A DNA stretch of 64,000 bases from Chitinophaga rupis (GCF_900109685.1 NZ_FOBB01000011.1:1-64000); one strand, 5' to 3'; positions 35,008 to 43,308 are shown, numbered from the stretch's first letter. The notes: generated by a model from the sequence alone, not told the origin. Numbers and translations are program-made.

Positions 35008-36204
35008 TTAGGCATTTACTGCAGCGATACCCGGCAGCTCCTTACCTTCAAAGTACTCCAGCATAGCGCCACCACCGGTGGATACATAGCTTACCTTGTC
35101 GGCCAGGCCAAACTGGTTCACCGCAGCTACGGAGTCGCCGCCGCCTACCAGGGAAAAAGCGCCCTGTGAAGTAGCTTTTACAATAGCATCGGCTACGGCT
35201 TTGGTGCCTTTCTGGAAGGCTTCCATTTCAAATACGCCCATCGGCCCGTTCCACAGAATGGTTTTAGACTGGCTAATTACTTCGCTGAACTTCTGTATGG
35301 ACTTTTCGCCAATATCCAGTCCCATCCAGCCGGCGGGAATGTTGTCGTTGGATACTACCTGTGTATTGGCATCGGCTGCAAACTTATCTGCCGCAACGGA
35401 ATCTACCGGCAGCAGCAGGTTTACGCCTTTGGCTTTTGCTTTGGCTTCCAGCTCTTTTGCCAGGTCCAGCTTATCGTTTTCTACCAGGGAGTTACCGATC
35501 TCTTTCCCCTGCGCCTTCAGGAAGGTATAGGCCATACCGCCGCCAATAATGATGTTGTTGGCTTTTTCCATCAGGTTTTCTATGATCAATATCTTATCGC
35601 TCACCTTAGCGCCGCCTAAAATAGCGGTGAAGGGGTTTTCAGCGTTATGCAGCACTTTTTCCGCGTTATTTACTTCGGCTTCCATCAGCAAACCGAACAT
35701 ACGTGCGTCTGCAGGGTAGTATTGTGCAATTACGGCTGTGGAGGCGTGTGCGCGGTGGGCGGTGCCAAAGGCATCGTTCACATACACATCACCCAGCTTA
35801 GCCAGCTCCTGTGCAAAAGCGGCATCGCCTTTTTCTTCCTGCTTGTGGAAACGCAGGTTTTCCAGCAGCAGCACTTCGCCCATCTGCAGGTTGGAGGCGG
35901 CTTCCTGTGCTTTGGGACCTATACAGTCTTCTGCAAACTTAACGGTGGCGCCATCCAGCAAGCTTACCAGGTGGTATACCAGGTGTTTGAGGGAATATTT
36001 TTCCGTAGGTCCGTCCTTGGGGCGGCCCAGGTGGGACATCAGGATCACGGCGCCGCCATCTTTCAATATTTTTTTAATGGTGGGCACGGCCGCACGCATA
36101 CGGTTATCGTCCGTGATCTCATATTTATCGTTCAGGGGCACATTAAAATCCACGCGCACCAGGGCTTTATGGCCTTTGAAGTTATAACCGGAGAATTTAC
36201 TCAT
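35008..36204 (-). CDS. pgk: Phosphoglycerate kinase
   Basis: A 398-aa glycolytic enzyme that makes ATP and 3-phosphoglycerate from 1,3-bisphosphoglycerate. Motifs: ALVRVDFNVPLND at the N-terminus (residues about 15-27), the HLGRPKDG arginine loop, GTAHRAHASTA, AILGGAKVSDKI and the nucleotide-binding GGGDSVAAVNQFGL near the C-terminus. An upstream-extended frame reaches 36279, but the start at 36204 (MSKFSGYNFKG) matches the family. It lies 103 nt downstream of gapA with a heptamer inverted repeat between, so the two are probably cotranscribed. Confidence 0.97.
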   Translation of the reverse strand: MSKFSGYNFKGHKALVRVDFNVPLNDKYEITDDNRMRAAVPTIKKILKDGGAVILMSHLGRPKDGPTEKYSLKHLVYHLVSLLDGATVKFAEDCIGPKAQEAASNLQMGEVLLLENLRFHKQEEKGDAAFAQELAKLGDVYVNDAFGTAHRAHASTAVIAQYYPADARMFGLLMEAEVNNAEKVLHNAENPFTAILGGAKVSDKILIIENLMEKANNIIIGGGMAYTFLKAQGKEIGNSLVENDKLDLAKELEAKAKAKGVNLLLPVDSVAADKFAADANTQVVSNDNIPAGWMGLDIGEKSIQKFSEVISQSKTILWNGPMGVFEMEAFQKGTKAVADAIVKATSQGAFSLVGGGDSVAAVNQFGLADKVSYVSTGGGAMLEYFEGKELPGIAAVNA

Positions 36205-36218
36205 AACAATTCCATTAA

Positions 36219-36294
36219 TAAAGTGAACGGAAAAACGTAAAAGGTGAAAAGCGAAGTGTGAACTATATTCACCTTTCACTTTCCACCTTTCACT
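36219..36294. repeat. Inverted heptamer array AAAGTGA/AAGGTGA between gapA and pgk
   Basis: Left words (AAAGTGA, AAGGTGA, AAAGCGA, AGTGTGA) and right words (TTCACC, TTTCACT, TTCCACC, TTTCACT) are complementary, so 20 or more nt can pair. It lies within the apparent gapA-pgk transcript, just upstream of the pgk start. Confidence 0.65.
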
Positions 36295-36307
36295 ATGGTA
36301 AGCTGTA

Positions 36308-37324
36308 TTATTTGCTGATCAGACCTGCAAAGTACTTAACGGTACGTACCAGCTGAGATACGTAGCTCATTTCATTATCGTACCAGGATACGGTTTTCAC
36401 CAGCTGTACGTCGCCTACAGTCACAATCTTAGTCTGTGTAGCGTCGAACAGGGAGCCGAAGTGCATACCTACGATATCCGTGCTTACGATCTCGTCTTCA
36501 GTATAGCCGTAAGATTCATTGGAAGCGGCTTTCATTGCTGCATTCACTTCTTCTACGGATGTTTTCTTAGACAGAACGGTTGTTAATTCAGTTAAGGAAC
36601 CGGTGATGGTAGGTACACGTTGTGCACCACCGTCCAGCTTACCTTTCAGCGCGGGTAACACCAAGCCAATGGCTTTGGCAGCACCGGTGCTGTTAGGTAC
36701 GATGTTGGCGGCAGCAGCGCGGGCGCGGCGCAGATCACCTTTGGGGTGCGGGGCATCCAGGGTGTTCTGGTCGTTGGTATATGCGTGGATGGTGGTCATC
36801 TGACCGGCCACAATACCGAATGTATCGTTCATTACCTTAGCCATAGGGGCCAGGCAGTTTGTAGTACAGGAAGCGCAGGAGATAACGGTTTCGCTACCAT
36901 CCAGGATTTCGTGGTTTACATTGAATACGATAGTTTTCAGGTCGCCGGTAGCAGGGGCAGAGATCACTACGCGTTTAGCGCCTGCTTTCAGGTGAGCTTC
37001 GGCCTTTTCCTTATCGGTAAAGAAGCCGGTGCACTCGATCACAACGTCGATGCCGTGGTCTTTCCAGGGGATCTGAGCAGGATCTTTCTGTGCATATATT
37101 TTTACTTCATCGCCATTAACGGAGATAGCATTGTCAGAAGACTTTACATCAGCGTCAAATCTACCCTGCGCGGAGTCATACTTCAGCAGATGAGCCAGCA
37201 CCTTAGGGCTGGTAAGGTCATTGATTGCTACCACATCAATACCGGGCATTTTGTAGATCTGGCGGTATACCAAACGGCCGATACGACCGAACCCGTTAAT
37301 ACCGATTTTAAGAGACGTTCCCAT
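36308..37324 (-). CDS. gapA: Glyceraldehyde-3-phosphate dehydrogenase, type I
   Basis: A 338-aa NAD-dependent glycolytic dehydrogenase. The Rossmann start KIGINGFGRIGRLVYRQ is at residues 6-22. The catalytic cysteine lies in the signature SCASCTTNCLAP (about residues 149-160). The SWYDNEMSYVSQLVR block is near the C-terminus. An Asp in the AINDLTSP turn favours NAD. It precedes pgk, the usual glycolytic pairing. The N-terminus matches the family without adjustment. Confidence 0.98.
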   Translation of the reverse strand: MGTSLKIGINGFGRIGRLVYRQIYKMPGIDVVAINDLTSPKVLAHLLKYDSAQGRFDADVKSSDNAISVNGDEVKIYAQKDPAQIPWKDHGIDVVIECTGFFTDKEKAEAHLKAGAKRVVISAPATGDLKTIVFNVNHEILDGSETVISCASCTTNCLAPMAKVMNDTFGIVAGQMTTIHAYTNDQNTLDAPHPKGDLRRARAAAANIVPNSTGAAKAIGLVLPALKGKLDGGAQRVPTITGSLTELTTVLSKKTSVEEVNAAMKAASNESYGYTEDEIVSTDIVGMHFGSLFDATQTKIVTVGDVQLVKTVSWYDNEMSYVSQLVRTVKYFAGLISK

Positions 37325-37415
37325 TTTACACTGTGATTTGAATTGAAAAATAGAGATGCGAATTTACAAGCTATACAGGGATTAATCAATAGAAATTTGG
37401 GTTAAGGAAATTTAT

Positions 37416-37446
37416 TTTGGAAATATGCGGTTAGATATTACCTTTG
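37416..37446 (+). promoter_or_regulatory. Promoter of tRNA-Glu
   Basis: TTTG (37416-37419), exactly 19 nt, then TACCTTTG (37439-37446). This is a perfect Bacteroidota consensus identical in its -7 box to rRNA promoter P1. The expected start is about 10 nt before the tRNA. Confidence 0.85.
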
Positions 37447-37463
37447 CAATCCCAAATTGTTTT

Positions 37464-37535
37464 GCCGCGTTGGTCAAGGGGTTAAGACGCATCCCTTTCA
37501 CGGATGAATCACGGGTTCGATTCCCGTACGCGGTA
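37464..37535 (+). tRNA. tRNA-Glu (anticodon TTC)
   Basis: A 72-nt cloverleaf: acceptor GCCGCGT pairs with ACGCGGT, the D arm contains GGTCAAGGGGTTAAGAC, the anticodon stem CATCC/GGATG encloses CTTTCAC with TTC, and the T arm is ACGGGTTCGATTCCCGT. The discriminator is A, and CCA is not encoded (CAG follows). The 3' end is repeated at 39243, suggesting use as an integration site. Confidence 0.95.
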
Positions 37536-37545
37536 CAGAAGGGAA
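37525..37545 (+). repeat. Putative attL: 3' end of tRNA-Glu
   Basis: CGTACGCGGTACAG followed by AAGGGAA recurs at 39243-39264 in the same orientation with one inserted base. A direct repeat of a tRNA 3' end is the usual footprint of an integrated element. Confidence 0.75.
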
Positions 37546-37564
37546 AGGCTTCCCGAATTTATCA

Positions 37565-37595
37565 GGGCTCCTCGACAACGAGGGGCCTTTTTTTT
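37565..37595 (+). terminator. Terminator of tRNA-Glu
   Basis: GGCTCCTCG and CGAGGGGCC form a 9-bp stem with an ACAA loop, followed by a run of eight or more T. Confidence 0.9.
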
Positions 37596-37626
37596 GCTTT
37601 CAGCGCACTTACGGCGAAAGCCGGTT

Positions 37627-37899
37627 TTATCGAATTTGCTTCCACTTTTTAAAACTTATGCCATCTATTTCATCCTCCATTAACCGCACTTCCAGCTTTT
37701 CTATCTTACGATCAATTTCCATGACCTGACTCTTACATGCCGACAGTATCATTGCTTCATGATAAAATCAACCTGCTGCTGGGTAAAGCTTATCTCATCA
37801 AGCAACTCCTCAAATTTGGCATGAAGCATATTCTCAGGGATATTCGTTTCCGTATGCCCGATACAACGATGGTATAGGTAATACTGCGGTGAGGTGTTC
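37627..37899 (-). pseudogene. Remnant of a serine recombinase (C-terminal part, frameshifted)
   Basis: Read on the minus strand, one frame gives YYLYHRCIGHTETNIPENML and then HAKFEELLDEISFTQQQVDF before stopping. A second frame continues with MEIDRKIEKLEVRLMEDEID, then GISFKKWKQIR and a stop. Together they match the zinc-ribbon/coiled-coil C-terminal region of large serine recombinases, including the typical LMEDEIDG/YKKW-like end. The catalytic N-terminal domain is absent, and a frameshift with a probable deletion separates the two pieces. This is a relic of the element that inserted at the tRNA. Confidence 0.75.
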
Positions 37900-38065
37900 C
37901 TCAAAACTGTAGCGGTTAGAACTGGAAATCCGGGTTAGTTTGGGTTACACCTCAAAACTCAGATCCTTGTTCTAAAAATAAAGGTTCAAACTCCCGAGGG
38001 GTATTAAAATCGCATACTAACCCACTCCTCGATTATTACTAACTTAACAATTCAAAAACTAAATT

Positions 38066-38500
38066 ATGAGGACAATTAATCCCTGGATCAACTTCAATGG
38101 CAATGCCGAAGAAGCATTCATCTTTTACAAATCAGTTTTTGGCGGAGAGTTCACAAAGATCATCCGCTTCAAAGATCTGTCTGGCCCTGAATTTCAGGTA
38201 GCAGAAAATGAAGAAAACAAAATAATGTATATCGGTTTACCTATTGGCAAGCACAATGTGTTGATAGCTAATGATGTGCCCGAATTTATGGGACGGGTAA
38301 GCGAAAGTGAAAACAGATCTAAAATATATGCGAGCGCTGAAAGCCGTGAAGAAGCAGACAAAATATTTAACGGATTATCAGCCGGCGGAGAGGTTGAAGG
38401 ACCGATCGGCGACAGTCCCTGGGGTACCTACGCCGGAATGTTCAGAGACAGATACGGCATTGAATGGATTGTGGAGTTTGACCCTAATTACAACGGGTAA
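38066..38500 (+). CDS. VOC family protein (PhnB-like)
   Basis: A 144-aa cytoplasmic protein of the vicinal-oxygen-chelate superfamily, PhnB/3-demethylubiquinone-like branch. It opens with INPWINFNGNAEEAFIFYKSVFGGEF and ends with PWGTYAGMFRDRYGIEWIVEFD, both characteristic. Members are metal-dependent or metal-free ligand-binding dimers, and the substrate cannot be told. It is the first intact gene in the AT-richer islet between the tRNA and its 3' repeat, so it may have arrived with it. Confidence 0.92.
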   Translation: MRTINPWINFNGNAEEAFIFYKSVFGGEFTKIIRFKDLSGPEFQVAENEENKIMYIGLPIGKHNVLIANDVPEFMGRVSESENRSKIYASAESREEADKIFNGLSAGGEVEGPIGDSPWGTYAGMFRDRYGIEWIVEFDPNYNG

Positions 38501-38716
38501 ATTTAATGGAGAAAAAATTACACCCGCCTCCGCTGGTGCACGCGAAGTTCATTAAGAGATTGACAAGCTGCATCCGAGTACACCACTCCGGTATTCTGTA
38601 CCTCTGATACGATAATTATCAATATATATCTTGCTGTAGGATTCCCTTAACTTAATGACATTGAGCGTGCGCTGGCAACGGGATATTTTTATCAAAAAAA
38701 ACGATTTTTATTCTCC
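38501..38716. other. Intergenic DNA inside the tRNA-Glu islet
   Basis: AT-rich, no supported gene. On the minus strand a stop-free stretch near 38560-38650 encodes an unrecognised peptide; it has no start codon or homology I can name. Confidence 0.3.
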
Positions 38717-39082
38717 TCATTTTCTTCTCATAATGAAAACAATACCAGTGGTCCCTCCCGAGCCCATAACATTTTCTGCATATTCAAGTGTTTCCACAAG
38801 TTCGAATTGTTGTTCAACCATATAATTCAGTATTGCAGCATATGATTTCTTATTTGTTAGTCTTTCGGAATATTCCTTACCTGTTTTTATTTGTTCAGGC
38901 GTATCTCCAAAATCGACCTCAACTTTAAGCTTTTTTGAGAATACTCTACCCTCAACTAAAATATAAGCGTAAGAGTAAATTGTATCTTGCGCCCGGTTCT
39001 CTATATTAGCCTTCTCAATGCTTTGCGAAACACCGGCCACGGATAATGTTATAATAAACCCTATTGTTAGAAGTATTTTCAT
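38717..39082 (-). CDS. Small exported protein of unknown function
   Basis: A 121-aa protein with a signal peptide (MKILLTIGFIITLSVAGVSQ). The mature part is polar with a repeated alpha/beta feel: DTIYSYAYILVEGRVFSKKLKVEVDFGD, then a C-terminal EYAENVMGSGGTTGIVFIMRR. A longer frame to 39127 is open, but the start at 39082 places the signal peptide at the N-terminus. Codon use is AT-rich compared with the flanking chromosome, fitting its place within the islet. I do not recognise the family. Confidence 0.75.
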   Translation of the reverse strand: MKILLTIGFIITLSVAGVSQSIEKANIENRAQDTIYSYAYILVEGRVFSKKLKVEVDFGDTPEQIKTGKEYSERLTNKKSYAAILNYMVEQQFELVETLEYAENVMGSGGTTGIVFIMRRK

Positions 39083-39242
39083 AGTGTATAAATTGGATGC
39101 CTTATGCAAAATGTACCTACACATCAAATAGTTAGATAATTTGCAAACAAGTGTTACCTAATATTTCATGTTTTAAATTTTATCATATGAAAAGATCGTA
39201 AAAAAACACCAATCCTGAACATATTGGGTTAGATAGTTGTCT

Positions 39243-39264
39243 CGTACGCGGTACAGGAAGGGAA
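39243..39264 (+). repeat. Putative attR: displaced copy of the tRNA-Glu 3' end
   Basis: CGTACGCGGTACAG-G-AAGGGAA repeats the tRNA-Glu 3' end and flanking bases (37525-37545) with a single extra G. No tRNA body precedes it, so it is a boundary repeat and not a second tRNA. Confidence 0.75.
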
Positions 39265-39329
39265 CATTACAATCAAATGTACTGTTCCTTTATTATTTTC
39301 AGCACTCTCACATTAACTTGCAGGCCATT

Positions 39330-39887
39330 ATGGAAATAATACCCTATATTATTGCAAAGCTGCAATTCCTGTTTTTGGGATACGGTGCATCCACTCTCAT
39401 TTTCGGGATATTCTCAAAAATTTCGCGTCTGCCCGCAGACAACACAAAGCGATATATCTCTTTTTCCAATATTATCGCATCTTATGCCGGCCTCTTATTG
39501 GTAATAACCCTGATCTGCGATCTGATCAGGAGTTACAACATAACTTCAGATATAAATGACACATATTTCGCCTACCGGCTGAGGATTTTTATTCCTTTTA
39601 TTTTGTTGGCATTTGCCGCGTCTATGTTTTCTCTGTCTAAAAAATTAAGGGAAAAATGGATAATCAGCCTGCTGATGGCTCTTGTCTTTAATATATGTGT
39701 GACGATAGAAAACGTATTTATTCTATGGACAAGCCTTTTCCGGGATTACCTGCCCTCAAGCTGGAGTTATTACCGGGATTTTGGAATAAGCTTCTGGCTG
39801 AACATTTTACTTTATGCAACGGTTTATTTCATCATCGTCATTATAACAATGAGGTTGCAAAGAGTGCTTGCTACCAATGACAAGTGA
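39330..39887 (+). CDS. Membrane protein of unknown function, five predicted TM segments
   Basis: A 185-aa protein with hydrophobic stretches at about 5-28, 48-68, 85-103, 112-135 and 152-176 and short polar loops (KISRLPADNTKR, RSYNITSDINDTYFAYRLR). A frame open back to 39237 crosses the attR repeat and is unlikely to be real; the start at 39330 begins the first TM helix. It is AT-rich like the islet but lies just outside its right boundary. I cannot assign a family. Confidence 0.75.
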   Translation: MEIIPYIIAKLQFLFLGYGASTLIFGIFSKISRLPADNTKRYISFSNIIASYAGLLLVITLICDLIRSYNITSDINDTYFAYRLRIFIPFILLAFAASMFSLSKKLREKWIISLLMALVFNICVTIENVFILWTSLFRDYLPSSWSYYRDFGISFWLNILLYATVYFIIVIITMRLQRVLATNDK

Positions 39888-39914
39888 TAATCCGGTAATA
39901 GACTTTACCTTCCT

Positions 39915-39983
39915 TTCTCCTAAACTCCGCTGCCGCTGCTTCCAACACCCGTTGGCTTAACAACCATACCCGGCTGATTGATG
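39915..39983 (-). pseudogene. 3' fragment of an S41 peptidase gene
   Basis: The minus strand encodes VLEAAAAEFRRKEGK in one frame and QPGMVVKPT in another. Both match the end of the intact S41 protease at 46916-48553 (QPDILVKPT, VLEAAVAELRKKSK). Nucleotide similarity is evident over 39915-39949 against about 46927-46961 and over 39951-39981 against about 46984-47015, with a 20-25 nt deletion between. Nothing else of the gene remains. Confidence 0.65.
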
Positions 39984-40072
39984 TAGTTACTTTGATCATC
40001 CGGCCGTAAGATAAATTTCATCAATGCCTTTATCCTTGTAGGATCAATAAAACTGCCAGGCAGATAGCGATC

Positions 40073-41419
40073 TTATATAACTCTTTTATAACCGGAAGTG
40101 GAAATTGGCAGCGGAAAAATAAGCGTAAATTCAGTACCGGTGCCTGGCTGTGAGCTGACTTCGATCCCTATGTCATGATACCTTGCAATGGTATGTACAA
40201 TGGAAAGCCCCAGCCCATATCCCTCATTCTCCTTTTTCTCCACCTTTTTAAATCGCTGGAAGATAGTGCCTATTTCGTGTTCCGGTATACCGATACCTGT
40301 ATCGCGGATGATCAGCCGGTAGGGCTTGCGGGGAGTATAATTTTCGCGGATAATAATCTGGCCTTCCGGTTTGTTGTAACGGATGGCATTATTCAACAGG
40401 TTATAAACAAGCTGAAAGATCAGATCGTGGTTCAGTCCCGCTAATACCACCTGTCCGGAAAGCTGTATGTGGAAAGTCAGCTGCTGCTCCTGCAGGCGGT
40501 GTTCCAGCTCATCCCTTACCTCCTGCACCACCTCCCTTATGGAAAAGCTATCAGATCTGGGAAACTGATCGTTCTCTATGCGCGAGATCAGCAACAGCGA
40601 ATGAACGATTTTTTTCAGGCGGTTGAGGGTTTTCATCATGTCCATGATCTTCTTCTGCAATACCTCGGGAAGTTCTTCCTCCATCATCAGATTTTCCATC
40701 TTGCTTTGCAGGATGCTGATAGGGGTCATCAGTTCATGGGACGCGTTGGAAGTGAACTCGCGTTCCTTCTCGAAAGCCTCCCTTATCTTGCCCATCAGCT
40801 CCGTCAGCGAGTCATCCAGGTACCTGAAATCCGTGGTGGATGTTTGAATGGCGGGCGTGGTTTCCCTGAAAGGAAAACGGGCGTTCACCAGCCGGTTCCT
40901 AATAATCGTAGCCAGTGGGCGCAGGAGCAGGCGGGTATAGACCAGGTCTATAACAATGGTGCTTACGATCAGGCCGATCAGCACATACAGGGCCATTCGC
41001 TGTAATGGCTGGTTATACTGGCCGATACTGGCGGTTGTTTTACCTACTTCAAGGAAATAATTCCTGTTGTTATAATTGAAAGTGTGGCTAAGCACGCGGT
41101 ACGTGAGGGTATCACCTTCTACAACACGGCGCAGGGTGGCGATGGTATCCGGCGGTGCCGTTTTACCTGCCGGCTCCAGGGAAATATATTCTTCTTTCAG
41201 CATGGTATAGCTGCCATAACTCGGTTCCCCCTGCAGATAGGCATCTATACCGCTCCTGCCGATTACGTTCAGCACTTTCCGTTTTTGCTCTTTCAGGTAG
41301 TAATCGTTATACTGATATGCAATTCTATTCACCAGGAAAGGCAGCAGCCACACAAAAAGTATTACGATGGCTAATTTCGAAAGCGTAATAAACAGTGTGA
41401 GTTTGGTGAAAAGCTTCAC
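40073..41419 (-). CDS. Two-component sensor histidine kinase
   Basis: A 448-aa inner-membrane kinase with transmembrane helices at about 6-33 and 146-170 enclosing a periplasmic sensor domain of about 110 residues. The phospho-acceptor box SNASHELMTPISILQSKMENL contains His near residue 229. The ATPase domain has NLLNNAIRYNKPEGQ, DTGIGIPEHE, RFKKVEKKENEGYGLGLSIV. It lies 2 nt downstream of its OmpR-type regulator and is surely cotranscribed with it. The input signal is unknown. Confidence 0.95.
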   Translation of the reverse strand: MKLFTKLTLFITLSKLAIVILFVWLLPFLVNRIAYQYNDYYLKEQKRKVLNVIGRSGIDAYLQGEPSYGSYTMLKEEYISLEPAGKTAPPDTIATLRRVVEGDTLTYRVLSHTFNYNNRNYFLEVGKTTASIGQYNQPLQRMALYVLIGLIVSTIVIDLVYTRLLLRPLATIIRNRLVNARFPFRETTPAIQTSTTDFRYLDDSLTELMGKIREAFEKEREFTSNASHELMTPISILQSKMENLMMEEELPEVLQKKIMDMMKTLNRLKKIVHSLLLISRIENDQFPRSDSFSIREVVQEVRDELEHRLQEQQLTFHIQLSGQVVLAGLNHDLIFQLVYNLLNNAIRYNKPEGQIIIRENYTPRKPYRLIIRDTGIGIPEHEIGTIFQRFKKVEKKENEGYGLGLSIVHTIARYHDIGIEVSSQPGTGTEFTLIFPLPISTSGYKRVI

Positions 41420-41421
41420 AT

Positions 41422-42099
41422 TCAGATTTTTACTTTATAACCTACGCTGCGAACCGTCTGGAGCCACTCCACAGAAGACCAGGTGGATAGTTTCTTCCGG
41501 ATGTTCTTTATATGCACGTCAATGTAGTTGGAATCATAATCATCATCAGAAAAACCACCCCAAATGTGCTCGCTCAGCTGCATCCTGGTAACAGGCCTGT
41601 TCTTGTGCAGCAACAGGTAACTGAGCAGGTCAAACTCCTTTTTGGACAGCTCTATCTCGGCATCATCGTTATAGGTTACCAGTCTTTTGTTCAGGTCCAC
41701 CTTAAAATCGCCTATAAGAATGGTAGAATCCTGCAGGCCGAATTTCCGGCGAATTACTGCCTGCATCCTCGACTGCAGCTCCAGCAAAGAAAAAGGCTTG
41801 GGCAGGTAATCATCGGCTCCGAGGTCCAGGCCCCTGATCCTGTCTTCTAACTGCCCCCGGGCCGAAAGGATGATGCAGGATGCATCCGGGCAGTTCTTCC
41901 TGGCTTCCTGCAGCAGCAGCAAGCCGTCTTTATCAGGCAGGCCGAGATCCAGCAAAATAAAATTGTACTCGTTCTCCTCCATCTTTTCCAATCCCTGTTT
42001 TGCTGTGTAAGCCAGGTCGCATAAGTAAAACGCCTTTTTAAGGAATGCCTCCATTTCGGAGGCCATTGACCTTTCATCTTCTACGATCAGGACTTTCAT
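41422..42099 (-). CDS. OmpR-family response regulator
   Basis: A 225-aa regulator with a receiver (MKVLIVEDERSMASEM, phospho-acceptor Asp in FILLDLGLPDKDG near residue 51, Lys in YLPKPFSLLEL) and a C-terminal winged helix (ELSKKEFDLLSYLLLHKNRPVTR, NYIDVHIKNIRKKL, VRSVGYKV). The start at 42099 is used in place of 42123 because it begins the receiver strand. It is followed immediately by its kinase and preceded, 4 nt upstream, by a beta-barrel gene, so it is the middle of an operon. Confidence 0.95.
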   Translation of the reverse strand: MKVLIVEDERSMASEMEAFLKKAFYLCDLAYTAKQGLEKMEENEYNFILLDLGLPDKDGLLLLQEARKNCPDASCIILSARGQLEDRIRGLDLGADDYLPKPFSLLELQSRMQAVIRRKFGLQDSTILIGDFKVDLNKRLVTYNDDAEIELSKKEFDLLSYLLLHKNRPVTRMQLSEHIWGGFSDDDYDSNYIDVHIKNIRKKLSTWSSVEWLQTVRSVGYKVKI

Positions 42100-42103
42100 A
42101 TCA

Positions 42104-42964
42104 TCAGAACTGGTAATAAACACTAAAATTAAAAAATGAATTCAATTTTCCTGCCCCTGTCTCCGCCTTAGGTCCCAGTACCGAAAGCTGGCAGGCCGCT
42201 TCTATCATGTAATGCGAGCGGTTATATGCCAGGGGCACCCGCAGGTTGTAAGAAAGCAGGTTGAACTGGGTGGTAGTGCTGATGGCAGATCCGCTTTCCG
42301 TATCCGCAGGATTTCCGATACCCGGCAGCGGTAATATTCCGAGCAGGCTATCCCGTAGCAGTTTTTCCCGGACATAGGTCTGATAAAAACGTTGGGTACC
42401 ACCTGTTACCTCTATCAGCGGCGTAAGGGTGATCAGGTCTTTTCCTTTAAAAAGGCTCCCCAGGTTAATCTGCTTTTCAGTACTGAGTGTAACAAATACG
42501 TCCTGCTGTTTACCGAAATGGTAATCCGCATTTACGCCTGTGGTCATCCAGTATTCATACTTAAGGGACGCACTGGCGTTATCCGGGTTGGCCGCCTGCA
42601 GAAAGGGCGAATGCTCGGGAAAGAAAGTATGGCTGTAACTGAGATCGGCTGTCAGCTTTTTGCTCAGGTTAAAAGCAAAGCCAATGCCGGCACTGCTGGC
42701 AGAAACCACTCTGCCCGAATCATTCAGCAAACGGTAACCTGTACCGGTAAAGTAAAGGCCGAAGGGCAACCTCAGCGACGCGCTTGCGGCTATGTAAGGC
42801 ATCCTTTCCTCTGCTTTTAGCCCGTAATAGCTGACATCATTGGCGTAGACAGCACCTATGGTAAGTGTAACTTTCTTATTGTCCTCTGTTGTAGTATCTG
42901 TTTGTGAAAACGCCGGCATGCTGCATAACCACGCCATAAAAAACGTTAAGATGTATTTCCCCAT
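42104..42964 (-). CDS. Outer-membrane beta-barrel-like protein
   Basis: A 286-aa protein with a signal peptide (about 1-21, AFSQTD). Alternating hydrophobic/polar strands follow, such as FGLYFTGTGYRLLNDSGR, LTADLSYSHTFFPE and ASLKYEYWMTTGVNADYHFGK, ending in aromatic FNFSVYYQF, typical of outer-membrane barrels. It lies directly upstream of the OmpR/kinase pair. It could be a target or sensor component of that system. No specific function. Confidence 0.75.
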   Translation of the reverse strand: MGKYILTFFMAWLCSMPAFSQTDTTTEDNKKVTLTIGAVYANDVSYYGLKAEERMPYIAASASLRLPFGLYFTGTGYRLLNDSGRVVSASSAGIGFAFNLSKKLTADLSYSHTFFPEHSPFLQAANPDNASASLKYEYWMTTGVNADYHFGKQQDVFVTLSTEKQINLGSLFKGKDLITLTPLIEVTGGTQRFYQTYVREKLLRDSLLGILPLPGIGNPADTESGSAISTTTQFNLLSYNLRVPLAYNRSHYMIEAACQLSVLGPKAETGAGKLNSFFNFSVYYQF

Positions 42965-42978
42965 ATTGAATTTCTTTA

Positions 42979-43308
42979 CTAAATGGTTAAACCCACTTTA
43001 GGCCTGATCAGCTTAGGTTTGATGATCTTGATGGGTTTAACTGGTATTGGCGCAGGTATCGGCAACGGCTTTACCTGTCTGCGTGATTTCGGCACTTCTT
43101 TAATATCCGGCACCTTTACTTCCTGCTGTGCTTCACCCGGCTTTGCCTGGGCCGGCACCGTATCGGCAACGGGGGGCATTAAACGGATACCTGGCAGAAA
43201 TCTCTCCTTCCCTTCGCCTGTTTCCCGCGCAAAACCAGCAACCGGTTTAACGATTGCCAATGTTATGATGATTGCTAACTGGTATGTAAGAAATTGCTTC
43301 ATTGACAT
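42979..43308 (-). CDS. Small exported Pro/Lys-rich protein
   Basis: A 109-aa protein: a signal or anchor helix (FLTYQLAIIITLAIVKPVAG), then a linker and a C-terminal tail of KP, PI and IK repeats (PIPAPIPVKPIKIIKPKLIRPK). The tail resembles TonB-like proline-rich spacers but without a TonB domain. Starts at 43302 and 43308 are both possible. It lies 14 nt upstream of the barrel gene in the same orientation. Confidence 0.6.
   Translation of the reverse strand: MSMKQFLTYQLAIIITLAIVKPVAGFARETGEGKERFLPGIRLMPPVADTVPAQAKPGEAQQEVKVPDIKEVPKSRRQVKPLPIPAPIPVKPIKIIKPKLIRPKVGLTI

Noticed and set aside
37425..37652. 75-codon frame overlapping tRNA-Glu
   Set aside because: It covers a clear tRNA and its terminator, so a coding role is not credible.
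39243..39264. A second tRNA gene at the repeat
   Set aside because: Only the 3' 11 bases of the tRNA are repeated; there is no D or anticodon arm upstream.
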